Of a stretch of DNA of 46,993 bases, positions 1 through 8,345 are shown piece by piece. The notes below the pieces were generated by a model that was given only the letters and a program-made list of their open reading frames with translations, ran no database searches and was not told the origin of the DNA. Made by a program: the position numbers and the translations under genes. The DNA comes from Bacillota bacterium (lineage in GTDB: Bacteria > Bacillota > Clostridia > Lutisporales > Lutisporaceae), in contig JAKPKE010000172.1 of NCBI GenBank assembly GCA_029553855.1, positions 1 to 46,993 on the forward strand, given 5' to 3'. Within the stretch, counting starts at the first letter, position 1; each line of letters starts with the position of its first letter.

Positions 1-1836
1 ACTTATCGGCAAGCCCTCGATAAGAAGAGCCTGATTATACAGCAGATTCGTATAGAGGTTCAGCTTTTCTTTGTCCTTTTCAAATGCCTCCTTAAGAGAT
101 CTGAAAACATCATGACCGATATTTATTTCCAAAATCTTATCCGCTTTTATATCCTGACCGTTTGGCATTGAACTGAGTACCTTCTCCATTTCAATGGTAA
201 GCTCTCCCTCATTGGACAGGCATACGGGATGATTTTTCAGCCTTTTTGAAGCCCTGACATCCTTGACTTTCTCTGAAAGAACGCTCTTCATGTATTCAAA
301 CAGTTCTTTATTATCTTTCTCATCGGAATCCGACAAATCCTCTTTCTTTTCAGCTTCTATGCCCAGATCGCCGCTGGATACGGACCTGAACTCCTTATCC
401 TTGTACGTCATCATCATCTTTATTGCAAACTCGTCAACATCATCTGTAAAGTATAGTATCTCATAGCCTTTATCCAATACCAATTCTGTCTGGGGCAATT
501 TTTCAATTCTTTCGTTTGTTTCCCCTGCAGCATAGTAAATATATTTCTGATCCTCCGGCATCCTTGAAACGTACTCATCCAAAGTAACCATCCTTTTCTC
601 TTTTGAAGAGTAAAACAGAAGCAGGTCCTGCAATGTTTCCTTATTGCTTCCGAATTCGCTGTAAATCCCATATTTTAATTGTCTTCCAAAAGCCTTGTAG
701 AATTTCTCATAGTTATCCCTTTCAGACTTTAACAAATCTTCCAGTTCATTTTTTATTTTATTTTTGATATTCTTGGCAATAAGCTTAAGCTGCCTGTCAT
801 GCTGCAGAATCTCTCTGGATATATTAAGAGACAGGTCCTCCGAGTCTACCAATCCCTTTACGAAGCTAAAATAGTCAGGCAGCAAATCAGCGCACTTATT
901 CATTATCATGACGCCCTTTGAATATAGTTCAAGACCCTTCTCATATTCTTTTGTGTAATAATCAAATGGGATTCTCTCCGGAATGAATAAAATAGCATTA
1001 TAGCTGACGGCGCCATCAGCACTTGTATGAATATATTTTATAGGCTTGTCAAAACCATAGTGCTTTTCAGAATAAAATTTCTCATAATCCTCTCCGGCAA
1101 GCTCATTTTTATTTCTTTTCCATATAGGTACCATACTGTTAATTATCTGTTCTGACCTATGATCTTCATATTCCTCTTCGCTACCTTCCTTAAGACGCTT
1201 GCTGACCATATCCATTTTTATCGGATACCTTACAAAATCGGAATATTTCTTGATAATAGCCTTAAGTCTGTATTCATCAAGATAATCGCCATATTTCTCA
1301 TCTTCTGTATCTTCTTTTATTTTTAATATGACATCCGTACCGACGGTATCCTTCTCACAGGGTTCAATTGTATAGCCCTCTGTCCCCCTGGACTCCCATT
1401 TGTACGCTTCATTGCTGCCAAAGGCTTTGCTTACAACTGTGACGGTATCGGATACCATAAATGCGGAATAAAACCCCACACCAAACTGGCCTATAATATC
1501 ATACCCGTCCTTCAATTCATTCTCATTTTTGAATGCAAGAGACCCGCTCTTTGCTATGATTCCAAGGTTATCGTCAAGCTCATCCCTGGTCATTCCGATG
1601 CCTGTGTCTGAAATCTTCAATATCCTGTTTTCCTTGTCTGGAATAACTTTTATGTAGTAATTGTCCTTATCAAAGCTTAAAGATTCATCCGTTAAAGCTT
1701 TATAATACATCTTGTCAATTGCGTCGCTAGCATTGGAAATTAGTTCCCTGAGAAAAATCTCCCTGTGGGTATATATTGAGTTGATCATAAGATCCAGCAG
1801 CCTTTTGGACTCTGTCTTAAATTGCTTTCTTCCCAT
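1..1836 (-). CDS. htpG: Molecular chaperone HtpG (Hsp90), C-terminus cut by window edge
   Basis: Cytosolic ATP-dependent chaperone of the Hsp90 family. The frame is open from an ATG at 1836 to the left edge (612 codons), so only a short C-terminal piece is missing. The N-terminus carries the GHKL ATPase signatures: the helix [14 protein letters not shown], the ISDTGIGM motif and the [13 protein letters not shown] lid segment. The middle domain contains FIPERIPFD and the LNISREILQ motif with the conserved arginine. The start is supported by AGGAG eight bases upstream (minus strand). A perfect CIRCE operator lies in the leader, so control by the repressor HrcA is expected. It lies downstream of the marR gene but has its own predicted promoter. 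Identity is certain from family motifs; only the true C-terminus is unseen. Confidence 0.97.
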   Translation of the reverse strand, partial: MGRKQFKTESKRLLDLMINSIYTHREIFLRELISNASDAIDKMYYKALTDESLSFDKDNYYIKVIPDKENRILKISDTGIGMTRDELDDNLGIIAKSGSLAFKNENELKDGYDIIGQFGVGFYSAFMVSDTVTVVSKAFGSNEAYKWESRGTEGYTIEPCEKDTVGTDVILKIKEDTEDEKYGDYLDEYRLKAIIKKYSDFVRYPIKMDMVSKRLKEGSEEEYEDHRSEQIINSMVPIWKRNKNELAGEDYEKFYSEKHYGFDKPIKYIHTSADGAVSYNAILFIPERIPFDYYTKEYEKGLELYSKGVMIMNKCADLLPDYFSFVKGLVDSEDLSLNISREILQHDRQLKLIAKNIKNKIKNELEDLLKSERDNYEKFYKAFGRQLKYGIYSEFGSNKETLQDLLLFYSSKEKRMVTLDEYVSRMPEDQKYIYYAAGETNERIEKLPQTELVLDKGYEILYFTDDVDEFAIKMMMTYKDKEFRSVSSGDLGIEAEKKEDLSDSDEKDNKELFEYMKSVLSEKVKDVRASKRLKNHPVCLSNEGELTIEMEKVLSSMPNGQDIKADKILEINIGHDVFRSLKEAFEKDKEKLNLYTNLLYNQALLIEGLPIS

Positions 1837-1873
1837 GTAAATTTCTCCTTCCGCAATAAATGTTTATAAATTG

Positions 1874-1900
1874 TTAGCACTCTATCCTTCCGAGTGCTAA
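1874..1900 (-). promoter_or_regulatory. CIRCE operator (HrcA binding site) in the htpG leader
   Basis: TTAGCACTC, a 9-base spacer, then GAGTGCTAA: an exact match to the CIRCE inverted repeat. It lies 37 bases upstream of the htpG ATG and just downstream of the predicted -10 box, the usual place for HrcA repression. In Bacillus subtilis htpG is not in the CIRCE class, so the site defines a different heat-shock wiring here. Confidence 0.95.
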
Positions 1901-1911
1901 CCTCTATTTCT

Positions 1912-1940
1912 TATTTATCACAATTTAAATACGTTGTCAA
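1912..1940 (-). promoter_or_regulatory. Predicted sigma-A promoter of htpG
   Basis: On the minus strand TTGACA (1935-1940) is followed after 17 bases by TAAATA (1912-1917). The -35 is perfect, the -10 weak. It lies in the last codons of the upstream marR gene and would start RNA near 1905, directly before the CIRCE element. Placement relative to CIRCE is the main support. Confidence 0.45.
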
Positions 1941-2355
1941 TATTACTTTTCATACGTTCCAGCATGGAAATTGCCTCTTCGATTTTTGAGCCGCAAAAAC
2001 CCTGATACAGTACTTCATGCAGATCCTCTATTATCTGGAATATATATATTCTGTATTCCATTCCCTTCGGTGTCGCAAAGATATGGTTTATCCTCCTGTC
2101 TTTTTCGTCTGTCCGGCGGATAACCATACCGGCATGCTCAAGCTGATTTACGGTTCGCGCAACAGTCCCTTTATCAATGCCGACATTTGATGAAATTCCA
2201 TCCTGGGTGATTCCGGGATATTTGTAAATCTGAATTAAAGTGGGAAGCTGACCTACTTCCACAGGCAGGGAATACTCCTCCAGCTTTTGAGCGAAAAAGC
2301 GCTGATTATAACGGTATAGTATTGAGATTATGCGATTGATGTATTCTTTCGTCAT
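1918..2355 (-). CDS. MarR-family transcriptional regulator
   Basis: A 145-residue winged-helix repressor of the MarR family. The centre shows the expected helix-turn-helix (GITQDGISSNVGIDKGTVART, about residues 47-67) followed by the wing with the DEKDRR signature. The chosen ATG at 2355 overlaps the stop of the upstream MATE gene as ATGA and is preceded by a GGGG-rich binding site; a longer reading of the same frame would run backwards through the MATE gene and is not supported. The overlap implies translational coupling with the transporter. By analogy with other MATE/MarR pairs it probably represses its own operon through the palindrome at 3799-3836 and is relieved by a toxic or aromatic ligand. 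The ligand cannot be told from the sequence. Confidence 0.9.
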   Translation of the reverse strand: MTKEYINRIISILYRYNQRFFAQKLEEYSLPVEVGQLPTLIQIYKYPGITQDGISSNVGIDKGTVARTVNQLEHAGMVIRRTDEKDRRINHIFATPKGMEYRIYIFQIIEDLHEVLYQGFCGSKIEEAISMLERMKSNIDNVFKL

Positions 2356-3761
2356 AACACCGCCCCTTTCATATCTTTCTCCAGATTTATACGTCTTTCC
2401 TGTTCCTCCTGCTGGGCTCTCAATTCTTTCAGCACGCTGTTCCCCAAAGGTACCGCAATGAAAAAGGTAAGAATATCGGACACAGGCTGACTGATTTGTA
2501 TGCCTAATACTCCCAGAATATGCGGCAGCAGCAATATAGCCGGAAGGAAAAACAGGCCTTGCCGGGCTACCGCAATAATTGAAGCCTGCGTTGCTTTTCC
2601 TAATGCCTGAAGCAGCATATTTGTTATCAGAACCCATGCAAAAAGAGGAAATGTCAGGCACTGCAGCTGTAAAGCGCGGGTACCGATTATAATTACATCT
2701 ATATCTTCTTTACGAAAAGCTGACATTAACTGTGGGGAAAATGCAAAAAGTATTACACCAGCCACAATCTGTACAACAGATAAAGTTTTTACGCAGAACC
2801 AGAACGCCTCCAGCACGCGCCCATACCGTTTGGCACCATAGTTGAATCCGCACACCGGTTGAAAGCCGTGTCCGAAGCCTATTATCAAAGAAAATTCAAA
2901 CTGGACTATGCGTGCTACGATAGACATTGCCGCAATAGCCGCATCGCCATAGGGTCCGGCGCTGTAATTCAAAAAGATCACAGCAATACTGGCAAGGCAC
3001 TGGCGATAAAAGGAAGGAAGACCCCCCTGCAGTATTTCTTTATAGATCTTCAATTCGGGTGTAAAATCCCGGAACCTGATTTTTATATTCCCTTTTATGC
3101 CTGAATTAAAAAACAAAATGCAAAAACTGACTAACTGGCTGATAATAGTGGCAAGAGCAGCACCGCCGATACCCATATCAAGACCAAAAATGAATATCGG
3201 GTCCAGAACAATATTGAGTATTCCGCCTGCCCCTATGCCTATCATCGCATAAAATGCGCTGCCCTGAAAACGAAGAATGTTGTTAAGCACAAAAGAAGCT
3301 GCCATATATGGCATTCCTATCAGAATATACTTTATGTAGTCCCTTGCATATGGTGCAATTGTATCGGTAGCTCCTAAAAAGTGTACAAGGGGATCTAAAA
3401 GCAATAAACCAAGTACCGCGAGTATGGTTCCCAGGAATAAGGAGGTAAAAAAGCCGGTAGCCGCTACCTTTGAAGCATATTCTCTGTCTTCCTGTCCAAG
3501 CAGCCTGGATATGAAGTTCCCGGAACCAATACCAAAAGTAAAACCTATTGCCTGTATAATTGCCATAAGCGAAAAAGCTACGCCAACGGCACCCGAAGCG
3601 CTGGTGCCGATCCGACTGACGAAATAAGTATCCGCCATATTATATACAGATGTAATCATCATGCTGGTTATCGTAGGGATGGCTAAAGAACAGATGAGCC
3701 TGCTAACAGGTGTCTGCGTCATGATTTGTAGTTTTTCTTCTGCTGTAGTCTCTTTTTTCAT
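2352..3761 (-). CDS. MATE-family multidrug efflux transporter
   Basis: An integral membrane antiporter of 469 residues, normal for the MATE superfamily (12 transmembrane helices), closest in style to MepA/DinF-like Firmicutes pumps. Visible features are the N-terminal PVSRLICSLAIPTITSMM stretch, a first-half signature around GFTFGIGSGNFISRLLGQ, and the repeat of the two-bundle layout in the second half. It probably exchanges Na+ or H+ for cationic or aromatic compounds. It is first in a two-gene operon with marR (four-base overlap). Its promoter has a TTGACA -35 lying inside the proposed MarR operator. Substrate is unknown; efflux of a drug or a metabolite are both possible. Confidence 0.92.
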   Translation of the reverse strand: MKKETTAEEKLQIMTQTPVSRLICSLAIPTITSMMITSVYNMADTYFVSRIGTSASGAVGVAFSLMAIIQAIGFTFGIGSGNFISRLLGQEDREYASKVAATGFFTSLFLGTILAVLGLLLLDPLVHFLGATDTIAPYARDYIKYILIGMPYMAASFVLNNILRFQGSAFYAMIGIGAGGILNIVLDPIFIFGLDMGIGGAALATIISQLVSFCILFFNSGIKGNIKIRFRDFTPELKIYKEILQGGLPSFYRQCLASIAVIFLNYSAGPYGDAAIAAMSIVARIVQFEFSLIIGFGHGFQPVCGFNYGAKRYGRVLEAFWFCVKTLSVVQIVAGVILFAFSPQLMSAFRKEDIDVIIIGTRALQLQCLTFPLFAWVLITNMLLQALGKATQASIIAVARQGLFFLPAILLLPHILGVLGIQISQPVSDILTFFIAVPLGNSVLKELRAQQEEQERRINLEKDMKGAVL

Positions 3762-3789
3762 ATATTTATACTTCCTCTGTTATAATTTC

Positions 3790-3818
3790 ATAATAAACCT
3801 TCGTAAATTAGTTGTCAA
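3790..3818 (-). promoter_or_regulatory. Predicted sigma-A promoter of the MATE-marR operon
   Basis: Minus strand: TTGACA (3813-3818), 17-base spacer, TATTAT (3790-3795). The -35 is perfect and sits in the centre of the long palindrome at 3799-3836, so a bound regulator would block RNA polymerase. Confidence 0.75.
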
Positions 3819-3836
3819 CACAACTAATTTACGAAG
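3799..3836. promoter_or_regulatory. Probable MarR operator: perfect 17-bp inverted repeat over the -35 box
   Basis: Arms CTTCGTAAATTAGTTGT and its exact complement are separated by four bases (CAAC). The core TAGTTGT/ACAACTA resembles known MarR-type sites. It covers the -35 and most of the spacer of the MATE promoter. As RNA it would also form a hairpin, but it lies at the promoter and has no U tract, so a DNA operator is the better reading. Confidence 0.7.
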
Positions 3837-3887
3837 AGTTTAACTGCTGCAAAAACCTGTTAGCGCATTTTACAGGCAAGAAGCGGC

Positions 3888-3931
3888 AGAAGCCTTTCCG
3901 TCAGTATGCTTTTCATATCGGAAAGGCTTCT
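3888..3931. terminator. Stem-loop between hprA end and the MATE promoter
   Basis: AGAAGCCTTTCCG (3888-3900) pairs perfectly with CGGAAAGGCTTCT (3919-3931), loop 18 bases. It lies 50 bases past the hprA stop. The T-rich flank (TTGTTTC) is on the plus-strand side, so as a terminator for the minus-strand operon it is imperfect; it may terminate or protect the 3' end of the hprA transcript. Confidence 0.5.
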
Positions 3932-3980
3932 TGTTTCAATAATATAATAGTTAATTAGTTATATATAGTTGTCATTTAAA

Positions 3981-4934
3981 TTAGTTTACTATGTTCGCCG
4001 GTTTGCCGTCAATAAAAGACTTAAGATTCTCTGTTGCTATATTCATAAGCCTTTCCCGGCTTTCTTTAGGCGCCCAGGATATGTGCGGTGTAATAAAGCA
4101 ATTCTTTGCTTGAAGAAGTGGATTATCCTCTCTGATAGGCTCGGTGGAAACAACATCAATTCCTGCTGCATATACTTTGCCTGAATTAAGCGCGTCAGTC
4201 AGATCCTGTTCAACAATCAGGGGTCCCCGTGAGTTGTTAATAATAATGACCCCGTTCTTCATCTTTGCAATGCTGTTCTTATTGATGATTCCCTGAGTTG
4301 AAGGGAAAAGAGGGCAATGTAATGCGATTACATCCGATTGTTCAAGTAATTCATCAAGAGATACATATTCGGCGTATTTACGGCCCAAATCACTTTCGTG
4401 TTCATCATATGCCAAAACCTTCATTCCAAATGCCGCTGCTATCCTTGCCGTATTCTGCCCGATACGCCCGAGTCCTATTACACCCATTGTTTTGCCGGCC
4501 AATTCAATTAAAGGATAATTCCAGAAACACCAGTCCGGATTGTTTGCCCAATCGCCTTTATGTACTGCATCCGAATGTGCTGCCGTATGGTGACAAATTT
4601 CAAGCAGCAGTGCAAAAACCATCTGTGCCACGGCAGCAGTACCGTAGACCGGTATATTTGATACAGGTATATTTCGCTCCCTGGCAGCCTCTACATCGAC
4701 AATATTATAACCGGTTGCCAATACACCGATATACTTTAATTTGGGGCATGCAGCAATCGTATCCTTTGAAACCGGCGTCTTATTGGTAAAGACTGCGTCG
4801 GCATCTATGATACGCTCCAATACCTTGTCTTCCGGGGTACGGTCATAAACTTTTAATTCACCCAGTCCCTCAATGCCTTCCCAGCTTAAATCCCCCGGAT
4901 TCAGTGTATACCCATCCAGTACCACTATTTTCAT
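3981..4934 (-). CDS. D-2-hydroxyacid dehydrogenase (hydroxypyruvate/glyoxylate reductase type)
   Basis: NAD(P)-dependent cytosolic reductase of 317 residues, the usual length for the glycerate dehydrogenase branch. The Rossmann motif GLGRIG is at 154-159. The catalytic triad is complete: R236 (NNSRGP), E265 (STEP) and H284 (TPHISW). The direct upstream neighbour, 29 bases away, is a glycerate kinase, so the likely reaction is hydroxypyruvate (or tartronate semialdehyde/glyoxylate) to D-glycerate (or glycolate). Substrate among D-2-hydroxyacids cannot be fixed from motifs, and a formate- or lactate-type substrate is not excluded. Start: ATG with GGAGGG upstream. It is the last gene of a MATE-kinase-dehydrogenase run. 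Confidence 0.88.
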   Translation of the reverse strand: MKIVVLDGYTLNPGDLSWEGIEGLGELKVYDRTPEDKVLERIIDADAVFTNKTPVSKDTIAACPKLKYIGVLATGYNIVDVEAARERNIPVSNIPVYGTAAVAQMVFALLLEICHHTAAHSDAVHKGDWANNPDWCFWNYPLIELAGKTMGVIGLGRIGQNTARIAAAFGMKVLAYDEHESDLGRKYAEYVSLDELLEQSDVIALHCPLFPSTQGIINKNSIAKMKNGVIIINNSRGPLIVEQDLTDALNSGKVYAAGIDVVSTEPIREDNPLLQAKNCFITPHISWAPKESRERLMNIATENLKSFIDGKPANIVN

Positions 4935-4963
4935 AATAATCCCTCCATATTGTTTGTTTTATA

Positions 4964-6100
4964 CTATATATTAATGCTTTTTATAAGACGCATAATATTA
5001 TCTATGGTAAATGTAATGTTTTCAACGCTCTTAAACCGACTTAACTCAAAAGCTTCCGGCAATTTGTTTATTGCAAATATTGAAGTCACACCGAAATCGT
5101 ATGCTCTGTCTATATCATTATCTGCTCCACCTACTATAACAATAACAGGAACATTCTGTTTTTTGGCTCTTTTCGCCACCCCTATCACTACTTTGCCCCT
5201 TAAACTCTGAGAATCTATTTTACCCTCTCCCGTAAATATGATATCGGCATCTGAAATAATGGAATCAAATTTTACTGTATCCAGTACTGTTTCTATACCC
5301 ATCTGCAGTTTTGAATCAAAAAATGCCATCATTCCCGCTCCCATAGCGCCTGCAGCGCCTGACCCGGGGATATTTCCCAGATCCTTGCCAAGGTTTTTCT
5401 TTATGACTTCCGATAGATGTTTTATGCCCTCATCAAGCAATAATACCATTTCCGGGCTTGCTCCCTTCTGCGGTCCAAAAACATGAGCAGCTCCCGTCAT
5501 TCCATACATAGGATTGTCTATATCACACATTGTGATTATTTCTATTCCGTCGAGAATCCTATTCTTGCCGGTCATATCAATCTCAGCAATCTCATGGATT
5601 GTCCCCCCGGCAGGAACAAACTTTTCGCCTTTTTTATTCAGGAAATCTATACCCACGGCTGCTGCGGCACCGCAGCCCCCGTCATTTGTTCCGCTTCCCC
5701 CAAGTCCTACTATTATCTTCTTTACCCCTCTTTTGGCCGCGTCCAGAATCAACTGCCCCACGCCGTATGTAGTGGTCACAGACGGATCTTTCCTGCCTTC
5801 AATAAGGGGCAGACCTGCACAGGCTGCCATTTCTATCACTGCCGTATTTCCACCCCCTATTATTCCGTAGAATGAGCGCATGTCTTCAAAATATGGATTT
5901 TTTACAACAATGCTGATTCTTTCTCCCCCCAACGCGGTTATGAAGCAATCAACACTTCCTTCTCCCCCATCGGCAACAGGTATTGAAATCGTATTACAAT
6001 CTGGAAAATAATCATTTATCTTGCCCTCAATAATCCCACATATTTGAAGGGAACTAAGGGTACCCTTAAATGAGTCGGGAATAATAACTGCTTTTTTCAT
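4964..6100 (-). CDS. Glycerate kinase (GlxK/GarK type)
   Basis: Type I glycerate kinase: ATP-dependent phosphorylation of D-glycerate, in this family normally to 2-phosphoglycerate, feeding glycolysis. About 378 residues, standard length. Family signatures are the N-terminal IPDSFKGTLSS, VADGGEGSVD, and the glycine-rich GLGGSGTNDGGCG and GSGAAGAMGAG stretches. The start is placed at the ATG of MKKAV (6100); the upstream in-frame ATG at 6109 directly abuts the AAAGGG binding site, too close to be used. It sits between a MATE gene (gap 28) and hprA (gap 29), giving a small glycerate-forming and glycerate-using unit. Enterobacteria pair the same kinase with purine-derived glyoxylate, so a link to the nearby purine genes is possible but inferred. 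Confidence 0.92.
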   Translation of the reverse strand: MKKAVIIPDSFKGTLSSLQICGIIEGKINDYFPDCNTISIPVADGGEGSVDCFITALGGERISIVVKNPYFEDMRSFYGIIGGGNTAVIEMAACAGLPLIEGRKDPSVTTTYGVGQLILDAAKRGVKKIIVGLGGSGTNDGGCGAAAAVGIDFLNKKGEKFVPAGGTIHEIAEIDMTGKNRILDGIEIITMCDIDNPMYGMTGAAHVFGPQKGASPEMVLLLDEGIKHLSEVIKKNLGKDLGNIPGSGAAGAMGAGMMAFFDSKLQMGIETVLDTVKFDSIISDADIIFTGEGKIDSQSLRGKVVIGVAKRAKKQNVPVIVIVGGADNDIDRAYDFGVTSIFAINKLPEAFELSRFKSVENITFTIDNIMRLIKSINI

Positions 6101-6128
6101 CATCTTCATCCCTTTTCTAATGTTTTCA

Positions 6129-7529
6129 TTACTTTATTCTTATATATTTCCATTTACCTGTTCTAAACCTTAAATAAACGAACGCCCATCTGACAAATTG
6201 ATCTATCAGCACAGCAACCCATGCCCCGACTAAACCATATCCCATAATACCGACAAATATATACGCAAAAACAACTCTTACCAATAATACGCCAAAAAAT
6301 GAGGCCACCAATGGCCAGAATGTATCCCCCGCACCTCTTAAAGCCCCGGCCAATATCAGCTGCGATGCCTGGAATGGCTGAACCAGCGCAATTATTTTTA
6401 ATGCTATGGAAGCATTTCGTATGATCATAGGGTCGACGGAATACAGTCCAACTATCCATGGCCCAAAAAAGAATAGTACCAAAGCCATAATAGTAGAGAT
6501 TATCGATCCTATTCTCCGGGTCTTTCCCGCATATTCCTCTGCCATCTCAAATTCACCGGCACCTAATTCTCTGCCTGTCAAAGATGAAGCTGCTATTCCA
6601 AAAGCCTGTCCCGGCTGAAAAGAAAGGGCCAATATACTTATAGCTATCTGGTGGGCCGCATAAACTACTGTACCCAATCCGGCAACAATCCTGGCAAACA
6701 GCAGCAACCCTGTTCTTAAAACTATCTGCTCCAGTGATGCGGGTACACCAATTTTAAACAGATTATACAGAATTCTTTTATTTATTTTAAAGGGCTTTTT
6801 TACATTGAACCTGATAATACTTTTCCCTTTAATGACGTATCTAAAGATAAGAATACTTGCAACTATATTTGATAAGGCGGTAGATATGCCTGCACCTGTA
6901 ATTCCAAGCTTCGGGAATCCTATCAGTCCATATATTAATACAGCATTTCCGAAAACATTTAAAAAGTTACATCTGAGATTTATTGTCATCGGTATTTTTG
7001 TTTCTCCAATCCCTCTTAATGCCGCTGATATGGCCATGTTTAAAGATTGAAAAATAAATCCCACCATAATAATTTTAAAATAGCATCTTCCAACCTGCAA
7101 AGTGTCTGCCTGAGCTCCCATAAGAGTCATGATCGAGTCTGTAAACACCAACCCCAATATTGACAGGGGAATTGCCAGCATCAGCATGCTTAATAACAAC
7201 ACATGACTCATAGCTGTTTCTATTTTTTCATTTTGATTGGCACCAAAGTATCTGGATATCATAGCTGTTCCGCCGACATTCAATGCCTGGACAAGTGACA
7301 AACCGATAAACAGCGGCTGATTAGTCATCCCTACCGCTGCCACAGAAGCGGCTGCCAAAGCGTTATCGCTTATTCTGCCCAACATCATCATGTCCATCAT
7401 TCCGAATAATGAACCCAGAAGGAGTTCTGCCAGTATCGGCCAGGCAATCCTTACAATCTCAGCATTAGTTGGATCTTTAACATTTATATGCAATTTCAGA
7501 TTAGTTTTATTAAGGTTTTTATCATTCAT
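6129..7529 (-). CDS. MATE-family transporter (NorM-like)
   Basis: A 466-residue, 12-helix MATE protein. The N-terminal WPILAELLLGSLFGMMDMMMLGRIS segment, with the aspartate in the first helices, is typical of the NorM/YoeA group, and the two halves repeat the family layout. It is not closely alike to the MATE protein at 2352-3761. Start: ATG with AAAAGGA eight bases upstream. It heads a tight group with glycerate kinase and a hydroxyacid dehydrogenase, and no repressor is attached. That may mean it moves a metabolite of that pathway rather than a drug, but this is inference from position only. Confidence 0.9.
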   Translation of the reverse strand: MNDKNLNKTNLKLHINVKDPTNAEIVRIAWPILAELLLGSLFGMMDMMMLGRISDNALAAASVAAVGMTNQPLFIGLSLVQALNVGGTAMISRYFGANQNEKIETAMSHVLLLSMLMLAIPLSILGLVFTDSIMTLMGAQADTLQVGRCYFKIIMVGFIFQSLNMAISAALRGIGETKIPMTINLRCNFLNVFGNAVLIYGLIGFPKLGITGAGISTALSNIVASILIFRYVIKGKSIIRFNVKKPFKINKRILYNLFKIGVPASLEQIVLRTGLLLFARIVAGLGTVVYAAHQIAISILALSFQPGQAFGIAASSLTGRELGAGEFEMAEEYAGKTRRIGSIISTIMALVLFFFGPWIVGLYSVDPMIIRNASIALKIIALVQPFQASQLILAGALRGAGDTFWPLVASFFGVLLVRVVFAYIFVGIMGYGLVGAWVAVLIDQFVRWAFVYLRFRTGKWKYIRIK

Positions 7530-7601
7530 CGTATTATCCTTTTATCTGTTTCATATAAGCTATATACTATATAATAACTATGCATTGAAATCATATGATG
7601 C

Positions 7602-8258
7602 TTATAGCATTTCAAATTTGTTTTTATAAAAATCAATAAGCCCCTCATCACGCATCCTGGATAACTCTCTTGACATGGCGCTTCTGTCTACAAATAAAAA
7701 ATCGGCAAGTTCTTCGCGGTTATAAGGTATGGTAAACTTATCGGATTTTGCAATGCCTTTTTGGATTTCAAAATATGTCATTAATTTTTCCCTGGTGGTG
7801 CGCTGTGAAATTATATCTATTTTCTGATTCAGTATTAATATTTTTTTGGCGAGTATCATCAGCATATTTTCAATCAATTTTGTATGAAAGGCGCAAGCTG
7901 ATGGACAGGTGGTAAAAATTCTTTTATAATCAATCAGCAAAACTTCGCTGTCCTCCGCCGCCTGTGCAGAAACACTGCTATTCATAATTTCGGAACAGGC
8001 AAAGGCTTCACCAAACATTTCCCCGGAAATCGCTTCAGCAATAATGCCGCGGTTGCCAAATTCATCTTCTTTAGTAATAATTATTTTGCCTGACAACACA
8101 ATTCCAATACGATTAATACTCTCTCCCGTCAGGAATACGAAGCTGTCTCGATGATAAAAGCAGAGTTCTGACGATAAACATGAAAGCATTGTTTTCAGGT
8201 CGTTTTCTGCAATACCCTTAAACAATGGATTTTGTTTTATTATTTCAATATACTTCAA
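7602..8258 (-). CDS. Crp/Fnr-family transcriptional regulator
   Basis: Cytosolic activator/repressor of about 218 residues: an N-terminal cNMP-binding-like beta barrel (NPLFKGIAENDL to about residue 120), a dimer helix (FHTKLIENMLMILAKK) and a C-terminal winged helix (REELADFLFVDRSAMSRELSRMRDEG). It lacks the N-terminal cysteine cluster of classical Fnr, so oxygen sensing by 4Fe-4S is not indicated; a redox, metabolite or haem ligand is possible. The start is placed at TTG 8258, which has AAGGA seven bases upstream and gives the usual KYIEIIKQNPLF beginning. The ATG at 8279 and TTG at 8285 lack a binding site and overlap the palindrome at 8272-8287. It is divergent from a ferredoxin-like gene, its probable target, and lies 72 bases upstream of the MATE-glycerate genes. 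Confidence 0.9.
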   Translation of the reverse strand: MKYIEIIKQNPLFKGIAENDLKTMLSCLSSELCFYHRDSFVFLTGESINRIGIVLSGKIIITKEDEFGNRGIIAEAISGEMFGEAFACSEIMNSSVSAQAAEDSEVLLIDYKRIFTTCPSACAFHTKLIENMLMILAKKILILNQKIDIISQRTTREKLMTYFEIQKGIAKSDKFTIPYNREELADFLFVDRSAMSRELSRMRDEGLIDFYKNKFEML

Positions 8259-8271
8259 AACATTTTCCTTT

Positions 8272-8287
8272 CGTTGCATATGCAACG
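8272..8287. promoter_or_regulatory. Perfect 16-bp palindrome, probable operator of the Crp-like regulator
   Basis: CGTTGCATATGCAACG, symmetric about 8279/8280. The half-site TTGCA resembles the TTGxx/xxCAA architecture of Crp/Fnr sites. It lies between the divergent regulator and ferredoxin genes, 14 bases upstream of the favoured regulator start. Relative to the TATACT at 8309-8314 its centre is at -41.5, the class II activation position. Confidence 0.7.
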
Positions 8288-8303
8288 GATTATTATTTCC
8301 CAG

Positions 8304-8321
8304 TATACTATACTAAAGACA
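8304..8321 (+). promoter_or_regulatory. Predicted activator-dependent promoter of the ferredoxin-like gene
   Basis: Two overlapping TATACT boxes (8304-8309 and 8309-8314) lie 30-40 bases before the ATG at 8346. No good -35 hexamer is found at 17 bases, as expected for a promoter that needs an activator at -41.5. Using the second box, transcription would begin at about 8321. Confidence 0.5.
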
Positions 8322-8345
8322 GAAAATCAAGCGAGGTGAAAGAAC

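Noticed and set aside
1918-2661. Long N-terminal extension of the MarR protein
   Set aside because: The extra part runs antiparallel in another frame through the MATE gene; the ATG at 2355 has a ribosome site and an ATGA overlap.
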